A stretch of 64,000 bases of DNA, taken from positions 10,403,596 to 10,467,595 of the forward strand of contig CM065298.1 in assembly GCA_032871835.1 (NCBI GenBank). Reading direction: 5' to 3'. Below are positions 56,850 through 64,000 of the stretch, one piece after another. The notes beneath the pieces were generated by a model. It was not told the origin of the DNA. It did not search any database and saw only the letters and a list, made by a program, of their open reading frames with translations. The number at the start of each line of letters is the position of its first letter. Positions within the stretch are counted from its first letter, which is position 1. The DNA is from Dipteronia dyeriana (Eukaryota > Streptophyta > Magnoliopsida > Sapindales > Sapindaceae). The position numbers were made by a program, and so were the translations under genes.

Positions 56850-58660
56850 TTCTCCGTGTTTCGCCATACCGAGCATTGTCTTTATTCTTGAAAACACATC
56901 ATGTTTGAGCGGCTTGGTGAAAATATTAGCAACTTGATCATATGTCCTGCAAGAGACGAGTTTCACATCTTTATTCTTCACATGCTCTCTGATGAAATGA
57001 TATCGTGTATCAATATGTTTGCTTCTTTCATGGAATATTGGATTCTAGCGTAATCGATGATCTAATGTCGATGTAAACCTCTGTGTGATTAACTTGTGGA
57101 AATCCCAAGTACTGTAACACATTCCCGATCCATCTACCATGACAAACAGCTAAGCAGGCAGCAACGTATTCAGTTTCACATTATGGCAGTGTCACAATGG
57201 CTTGCTTTTTGGATGACCATGTAAATGTTGTATCTCCCATAAAACCGTAAAACCTGTCGTATTTTTACGTTCATCCATATCTCTTCCCCAATCACTATCT
57301 GAATAGCCAATCAACCTACAATCTTCACATTTGGTATATAATATACCATCATTAATAGTATCTTTTATGTAACGGAGTATCGTATTTGCTGCATTTAGGT
57401 GAAACTGGTCAGGAGTCTCCATGTATATGTTGACTAGTCCAACTCCATAGAGTATATCTAGTCTAGTACAAGTCAAGTATCTCAGAATTCTAGCCAAGCT
57501 CTTGAAATAGGTTGGATCAATATCTCCTTTTTCATTCATCCTTAACTCTAATCTTATTTCTACTGGAGTTGTGATAGGATTGCATTTTTCCATACCAAAT
57601 CTTTTCAAAATTTCTTTTGCATAGATACTTTGAGAGATGAAGATACATTTTTCACTTTGCACAACTTCAATACCAAGAAAATGAGTCATTAGACCAATGT
57701 CAGTCATCTCAAATTTGTTCATCATTCTCCGCTTGAAATCTTCAAACATGGTTGGATTGTTACCGGTAAAGAATAAGTCATCAATATATAGGCATCCATA
57801 TAACAAGCTTCCATCAGTCTCCTTCTTCATATATAATGCATGCTCATACAAACATTTCTCAAATTCGTTCTCTTGGAAGTAATCATCAATCCTCATGTTC
57901 CATGCACGAGGTGCTTGCTTCAAACCATATAGAGATTTTCTTAGCCTGCGTACTTTATCTTTTTTGCCTCTTTACATATATCAAGGTAGTTGTTCTGCAT
58001 ATATTTCTTCTTCAAGAAAGCAATTTAAGAATGCTAACTTTATATCAAGTTGGAAAATTTTCTAACTTTTTTGGGCTACCGATGATAGTAGCAATCTGAT
58101 GGTCACTAGTCTGGCAACCGGGGTAAAGATTTCTTCGTAATCGATTTTTTCATAATCAACTTCTTCCTGTTGTTTATAGCATTTTGCTACAAGTCTTGTC
58201 TTGTATCTCTGGACTTCTCCTTTTGCATTCCTTTTGGTCTTGTAAACCTAAATCACTCTGATAGTTTTTCGGCCTTTTGGGAGATTAGTCAACTCTCATG
58301 TCTTATTCTATTCAATTTATCGAATCATTTCATCCATTTCACTTCTCATTTTTTTCTTCTTGGTTAGCCTCTTCAAAACTAACTGGATCACTTATCATCA
58401 GCAGACAATACAGAGTAATATTTTCTTCCACATGTTCTATATTTTCATACAGATCTTCTGCTAGGCTACGTGTCCCTCTAAGCATCATATCTAAGAAGTC
58501 ACGTTCAATTGGAAATGAAGCATCATATCTTTGTGATGAAGGGGAACCACATTGAGGAGTTTGTTGATCTCTAGGTATTTGTGGCTCTGTAGCCACTTCT
58601 CTTATCTCTTCTTCAGGTATCAACTCTGCACTTTTGGAAGCTTTGTTCTGATCTCAATTC
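56850..58660 (-). pseudogene. Copia C reverse transcriptase and RNase H
   Basis: The best frame, 57192-57923, reads KQAPRAWNMRIDDYF, LYGCLYIDDLFFTGNN (YIDD active site kept), FEMTDIGLMTHFLGIEV, FISQSIYAKEILKRF, then RNase H (GYSDSDWGRD). RNase H continues to about 56850 in other frames (EYVAACLAVCHGRWI, ANIFTKPLKH-type end). Upstream of 57923 the start of the domain is shifted and broken. Priming and DNA synthesis would be the function; frame changes make it dead. Confidence 0.85.
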
Positions 58661-59620
58661 TAGGATTCATTTTCTTCAAAAATGACATCCCTGCTGAAGA
58701 TCACTTTCTTGGTAATGTGGTTGTATAGCCGGTAACCTATAGTTCTATCACCGTATCTAACAAGGATACATTTTTCTCCTTTATCTTCAAGCTTGGTTCT
58801 TCTCACTTCTGGAACTTTGATGTAGACAATAGAGCCAAAAACTCTAAGGTGGCTCACACTTGATCTGTGAGTGCTCCATGCTTCTTGCGGTGTCTTTGTA
58901 TCAAGACTCTTCGTAGGACATCTGTTTTGTAGATTTACCGCACGCAAGACTAATTCAACCCAAAAACAATTGGGCATGTTTTTATCCTTTAACATGCTTC
59001 TGATCATGTTAAGGATTGTTCGATTATTCCTTTTAGCTACACCATTTAATTGAGGAGTATAAGCTGGTGTAAACTGATGTCTGATTCCTTGTTGCTTAAG
59101 GAATTCCTGGAAAGCACCTGCTATGTATTCTCCACCTTGATCTGATCTCATTGTTTTGATGTAATAGTCACTTTGCTTATCCATAAGAGTTTTGAACTCT
59201 TTGAAGTAGCCAAATACTTCTGACTTCTTTTTTAGGAAATAGACCCAAGTCTTCATGTTATAGTCGTCAATGAAGGTAAGGAAGTATTGATTCTATCCAT
59301 TTGATACCGGTGTCAATGGACCACACACATCTGTGTGAACGGGCTCAAGTTGCATGGTTGCTTTCTAATTTACCTCATTTTCGAAGCTATTTTTGTATTG
59401 TTTACTAAGAACACAACTTTTAGATATCTCATTTGGGTGATGGATGTTTGGCAATCCTTTCACTATCTTCTTACTTCTCGGTTGCTTTAAATTTTCAAAA
59501 TTGAGATGTCCGTACCTAAGATGCCACAACCACTCTTTGTCATCAATGATGGTTGTCAAAAACCTTGGCATATCATGATGAATTGCGAGGGGAAACATCA
59601 TGTTCTTCGTCATCTGGACT
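58660..59620 (-). pseudogene. Copia C GAG-pre-integrase and integrase
   Basis: GAG-pre-integrase (EWLWHLRYGHLNFENLK) is at 59365-59613. The integrase core follows (MKTWVYFLKKKSEVF, MRSDQGGEYIAGAFQEFL, YTPQLNGVAKRNNRTI, SMLKDKNMPNCFWVE, HLRVFGSIVYIKVP). The catalytic Asp of SDQGGEY is kept. The catalytic Glu of the NGVAER motif is Lys (codon 59032-59034), so strand transfer would fail even if the frame were whole. The Zn-finger part is broken. Confidence 0.85.
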
Positions 59621-59869
59621 CGAGTAACCAGCTTTCCTTGAGCATCTGTAATGGTGAGTTACATATTTTGAAGGCTAATATGATATCCTTTCTCCAAGAG
59701 TTATATGAGACTTAAGATGTTTGTCTTCATGTCTAGAACATAATAAACATTGGAGATGAAAACATGATCTCCATTCTTCTGCTTGATCTTGACATCTCAT
59801 CTTACTTGGACATGGATTTTAGAGAGGTCGCCAAATGAGATTTCTCTATGAACTTTCTCATCAAGTTTA

Positions 59870-60964
59870 GTGAATAAGTCTTTTCTGCCAGTCATATGGT
59901 TGCTGGCTCTAGAATCAAGAAACCAAACATTTTGATCTTGATAAGTTGAGTTGTGTGCCATCAACATCAATGATTCTCCTTCAACTTGCTCTTTCTCTAC
60001 AAAGTTAGAATCTTCATTTACTTCATTTGGGTTACGTCTGCACTCGTTGCTATAACGACCATATTTGTGGCAGTTATATCATTGAACATTTCTTTTGTCA
60101 ACATTCCGAAGGTTGTTTTACCCGCCTCTTCTTCCTCATCCTCTTCCTCGTAAGACATAGTTATGTTGTCCATGTCCTCCTCAATTTGCGTCTCTTCCTC
60201 CTCTACCTCTACCTCTACCTCTACCTTTGGTTTCGGCATTTCCAGAACCTCTTTCACGAGATCCTCTACCTCGTTCTCTTCCTTGTTGTGAGGTTCCTCC
60301 TTGCTCATATCTTTTTTCATTGAATGAGAGCTTTAGCTAGAGAGCTTGGTCCAATACTCTGTCGTCAAATTTTCTTGTGACTTTCTGCTCATTGGCTTGC
60401 AATGAACCCATAGATTCTTCAACAGACATCGTCTCTAGATCTTATGTTTCTTTCAAGGCCACAACTATAAAGTCAAACTTTGGATAAATAAATTTTCACC
60501 AAAATTCTCATGTCTATGAGAGTTTCTCCATTTCTTCTTAGATGATTTGCAAAGAAAATAATTCGTGTATAGAACTCAGAAATTGATTCATTATATTTCA
60601 TATGTAGGGATTCGAATTCATCTCGTAGAGTTTGAAAACGGATCATTTTCACTTTGTCAACACCTTTGTCCCAGACTTCTTTCGATGACTTAGAGGATGC
60701 TATGACCTTGAACGTGGCTTTATCTAGTCCTTTATAAATTATGGATTTTGCTTTACAATCCCTATTTCGATCGGCTTTGAGAGTTGTTATTTGAGCTTAT
60801 GCCATGGTTCCTTCAAATTCTTTGGATTCAGGTTCTGTATATCCATCTTCCACAATGTCCATAACATCTTGATAGCCTAGTAGAGCTCTCATTTATATAC
60901 ACTAATTGTCATAGTTGTCTTTGGTAAGTTTCAGGATGACAACATGCACGTTACTGTTGGTCAT
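59870..60964 (-). pseudogene. Copia C gag and protease start
   Basis: The start is ATG at 60962-60964 (MTNSNVHVVILKLTKDNYDN, then a stop). It continues MRALLGYQDVMDIVEDG and YNESISEFYTRIIFFANHL, typical of copia gag. The true C-terminal frame at 60020-60320 is RG-rich (KGRGRGRGRGGRD). A zinc knuckle follows in which the first Cys is a stop and the His is Arg (YNCHKYGRYSNEC). The protease site WFLDSRASNHMTG has D-S-R for D-S-G (about 59886-59930). Confidence 0.8.
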
Positions 60965-61530
60965 CAAGACTCGAAGTGATTAGATCACCAATCTGAAGTC
61001 TGAATTTACAAAATCAGAGTGCACGGTTGCATCTGAAATGATCTAAACCTTAAAACCAGTTCGAGATTATCAAAAACTGAGTTCGAAAGCATCCGAAATA
61101 GGTAGTTAAACTTTTTTAAAAAGTTAACCAAAGATAACGGAATATTCCCTTCTGTTGACGGAATATTCCAGCTGTTAATGACGTCAGCACGTATGAATAA
61201 TAGTAGATCTGGGTTGAATGCCGTGTCAAACTTCAGGTCAGATTAGGTGATCAGGTTAGAGGATCAGACTCCGGGTTGGATCAGGTGACCGGGTTGGCGG
61301 ATCGGACTTCGGGTCAGACCCTGTAAACGGGCAAGGAAGAAGATCGAAGCGTGGTGGTGACGCGTTAGAGTTGTGGTTGCACGTGGCCGACGCGTGAGGT
61401 CACTCTCCAACTTCAGTTGGCATATGCAGCCTCTCTGTAGCTCTAATTTGGGTGAAATTTTCACCGTTGATCTCCTAGCGACGATTAGAACACACAGGTA
61501 TGCTCAAAATTCTATTTTAAGCACTCATGC

Positions 61531-61543
61531 ACTCTGATAGCAC
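61531..61543 (-). other. Primer-binding site of copia C
   Basis: GTGCTATCAGAGT on the minus strand directly follows the LTR end CCAACA and resembles TGGTATCAGAGC. Confidence 0.55.
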
Positions 61544-61850
61544 TGTTGGTGGGATGGTAAGGTTTAAGGTCACTTGTGGTACACCTCTGAGAGAGATTCG
61601 AACACTCAAAGAAATAAAAAGCTTTTTATTTCTCTATTGATTATCTTACACCACTCCACACACATACAACACAATCTTCATCCCTTTATATAGGGAAATA
61701 AGACGAGATAAAACAAAAAAAAAGCAATAAAACCAGTTCAGTTTTTTGGAGGCAGTTTGGTAATGGATGGTCGAAGAAATTGGGTGGTGGTTAGAGTCAT
61801 TTGATGGTCAGCTTCTAGAAAGTGTTGGAAGTCAAGTTTAGTTTTCAACT
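61544..61850 (-). mobile_element. 5' LTR of copia C
   Basis: 307 bp, ending ACCAACA on the minus strand next to the primer site. The start is TGTTGAAAAC-like with a changed first base (AGTTG). It contains CCCTTTATATAGGG, which also reads as a TATA element. Confidence 0.85.
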
Positions 61851-62055
61851 AAAATTACGATCCAAGAATCAGTACAGTAAAAACCCATTGGGTTGATTGT
61901 GGGTTTGGATTGAGAAAATAAACCCACGAGTGACACACGAACCTGTTTAAATAAAAATTATATAATATTTATTATTTAAAATTTAATAAATTTTATAAGT
62001 TCCTTATTTTTTAATTGGCTTATTTCGATTGACAAACCACAATTGGGGTTTATTA
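61851..62055. other. AT-rich flank
   Basis: GGGTTGATTGTGGGTTTGG words and AT runs. No gene. Confidence 0.4.
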
Positions 62056-63850
62056 TATAATGGGTAGCTTAGGTCCTCATTGGTAAGCTTCTAAGCATCT
62101 CCATGACTTCAAGAGCAAAAGGTATATTCACTTGACTTTGTCTCTTGAAGAGTTTAGGTGCACACACGCACTTCATGCATGATTTGATTCTTCTTGCATT
62201 TGTGTTGTCTATTTCTTATGTGTGCATCCTTACCCGCTATCACACTTCCACTTCATTTCTAGATTTAAGTGTGGTTTTGTGTTGTGTCAACGCTTGCATA
62301 ATTGTAAGCATGTTTTACCGCATTGAGTGACCATTTTAGAATGCCTCATTCTTCTCTTAGTTTGTCTTTGGTCACATGGTTTTATTCCATGAGTTTGGTC
62401 ATTCTTGTTAATGTCCAAATCTGATATTCGGTCACTCATTTGAGTATAACTCTTTCTACACACATCCAAATCATGTTTTGTAAATTGGAGTAGAAAGTAG
62501 ACTTCCATACCTTTCCAACGGTATATTATACGAAAGGTTTGGATGTCGTTTGGTCATGTTTTGGGTAGCTCTAATCTGGAGTTGTTGTGTTGTCACATTT
62601 TTTTCCTGAGAGCATAGCAACCTGACTTCCAAGTCGTTTTTTCAAGCATATTTTGGCACCCGGACCCGAGATCAAATCGACCTTGAAGCGACCTATCATT
62701 TAGGTTGCCCTAAGGTCACTTCTGAAGCCTAAAAATCATTTTTTTTTCTTTCTCAAAACATCGTAGTTTGATTTGGACCCTATAAATACATCATATTCTT
62801 CCCCAAATCAGACTTAATGTTATGAAAGCATATCCTTAGAGAGGGAAAGTAATTTCTAGTGAGAGAGAGCTTCCAAGAACTCATTTTGATTCAACCAACC
62901 TTCAATCCATGAGCATCTAACATCTTCCAAGCATGGATTACTCTTGTTTTAATTGACTAGGTAATCTCTACATGCCGTAGAACTTGTTGTTTCATTACTA
63001 GGCCATGTTTATCTAGGAATAACATTTATTGCTTATTGAATGTATACTTTTATGTTTAATTGCATTTATAAAATATTTGGTTTGTTGATTGTAGGTTGAG
63101 ATGTTTGTTTGTGATAGATAGTATTTAGGACGATTTTACTCTAAATCTCTATGCTTTGCATTTAGATATTGTTTAGGTCCAATTGATTGCATTTGTTGAT
63201 TGCACTGATTGTTCTTTCCCATTGTTTATGACAACTTTTGTTGATTGACTTTTGTTTGATAACTAGATATTAGTCTCTCATAGCTATATCTAGTTAGGTC
63301 TTCTTGCACTTGCATTTAGACAATGATATTTAGGGATTGCATTTATTGACATCTTTCGATTTCTAGATAAGCATTTAGTGTAGCTTAGCACTACTTGCAT
63401 GTTTGAATATTTCATCATATTCACTTAGGTTGTTTTGACTCTTCATTGAGGTTAAGTCTTGTGACTAATTGGTTAGTGCACAAGCATGTTGATCAATAAT
63501 CACTATTAAGGTCTTCTGGGTAGAGTGAAAGGGTTAGTAACCTTGTACGGTGTGAAGGGAGGTCAACGTAGGTTGTAAACTTTCATTCAATAGTGGATTT
63601 GAGGATCGTGTGTGGCACACATATCAGCCCATGGTTTTTCTTTGTTGAAGGTTTCTACGTAAAAATCAAGTGTTATTTACTTTCCGCATTTTACACTTGA
63701 TTGTTGTTTTTACTAGATTGGGGTTGTTTTTTTTATATATATATATTGACTTCTTAACTATAAAGTGGTAATTATATGGATTAAAACCTATTCAAACCCT
63801 CTCATCCTCTCCCCTCCCCTCTAGGTTTATAGTCATACACTTGTAAGGGA
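62056..63850 (+). mobile_element. Probable solo LTR of a Ty3/gypsy-type element
   Basis: There is no coding sequence. The order is that of a plant LTR: a U3-like part with TCCATACCTTTCCAACGG, a TATA element (62781-62788), a short GAGAGGGAAAG leader, and then a T-rich region with repeated TTGATTGCA/TTTAGG words. Near 63660 is CTTTCCGCATTTTACA, a common LTR-end type. Ends and target duplication were not established. Confidence 0.35.
62781..62788 (+). promoter_or_regulatory. TATA element of the LTR-like region
   Basis: TATAAATA is followed about 30 bases later by a purine-rich leader. Confidence 0.4.
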
Positions 63851-64000
63851 ATTTCAAATTTAAACTCCAATAAAAAAAAAACTTTTAAGTACTAAATAGA
63901 TAATAAAATGTAAACATTTCACTCATTCTAAGTTATGATTCTCAACTCTCATATATATATAGCTAATGGCAGACCCTTGCACTCTTGTTTTTCCAATGTG

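Larger units (their letters stand above)
56180..61850 (-). mobile_element. Full-length, inactive Ty1/copia element C
   Basis: In minus orientation: 5' LTR 61544-61850, a primer-site-like GCTATCAGAGTGC, then gag (from ATG 60962-60964). Protease, integrase and reverse transcriptase follow, then RNase H, a purine tract (AAAAGGGAA) and a 3' LTR ending 56832. All domains are in copia order, and each is damaged. No convincing target duplication was found at the outer edges. Confidence 0.85.

Noticed and set aside
56502..56937. Overlapping 94-97 codon frames with Gly/Pro-rich parts
   Set aside because: They read through the G/C-run insert and the LTR of copia C; no gene evidence.
60018..60323. 100-codon frame rich in Glu/Val on the minus strand and a plus-strand Leu/Tyr frame
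   Set aside because: Both are shadows of the RG-rich C-terminal gag of copia C in a third frame.

Overview
The window looks like nuclear DNA from a flowering plant, most likely a eudicot. It is AT-rich, has spliced genes with GT-AG introns, and is dominated by nested transposable elements: Ty3/gypsy (Tat-type and chromovirus-like), Ty1/copia, hAT, Mutator-like and Harbinger-like MITEs, and SINE-like units. I cannot name the species. I see no bacterial features, no CRISPR and no rRNA or tRNA gene.

Only two genes look alive. They are paralogues on the minus strand, at 11232-13744 and 51155-53737. Each has three exons, identical exon lengths (366, 254 and 337 nt) and an unbroken 318-residue frame. 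The product is a TauD/clavaminate-synthase-like Fe(II)/2-oxoglutarate dioxygenase. Both lie in a direct segmental duplication (about 11.14-16.02 kb and 51.06-56.00 kb) that also carries the same upstream MITEs. A third, truncated exon-3 fragment lies at 37712-37885.

Layout. 0-1.8 kb: edge of a Tat-type gag element with its LTR. 3.6-9.8 kb: decayed Ty3/gypsy gag-pol (plus), split by a solo LTR (4220-7658) that itself holds an hAT MITE. 9.8-11.1 kb: 3' end of a copia element with its LTR. 11.1-16.0 kb: dioxygenase copy 1 and MITEs. 16.0-20.0 kb: AT-rich tandem repeats and an inverted-repeat element carrying a GATCGA minisatellite, a block absent from the second copy. 20.7-23.7 kb: several MITEs. 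24.7-37.7 kb: a copia element (minus) interrupted by a SIRE/Maximus-like remnant, which is itself interrupted by a 4.84-kb hAT transposon with a perfect 8-bp target duplication.

37.98-47.27 kb: a Mutator-like element interrupted by a 7.2-kb gag-only Tat-type retrotransposon (39921-47155, TSD AAAGT), which is interrupted by a 2.47-kb solo-LTR-like insertion (TSD ATTAA). 47.7-50.6 kb: duplicated SINE-like unit split by a second solo LTR. 51.1-56.1 kb: dioxygenase copy 2 and MITEs. 56.2-61.85 kb: full-length but dead copia element (minus). 62.0-63.85 kb: an LTR-like region with a TATA box.

Intact function is limited to the dioxygenase pair. Everything else is mobile DNA in various states of decay. 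No new multi-gene system is evident. The most informative material is the datable nesting, the gene duplication with a third broken copy, and the repeat arrays inside elements (the minisatellite, the 50-bp repeats of the gag-only element, and the TGACGTCA array in an LTR).
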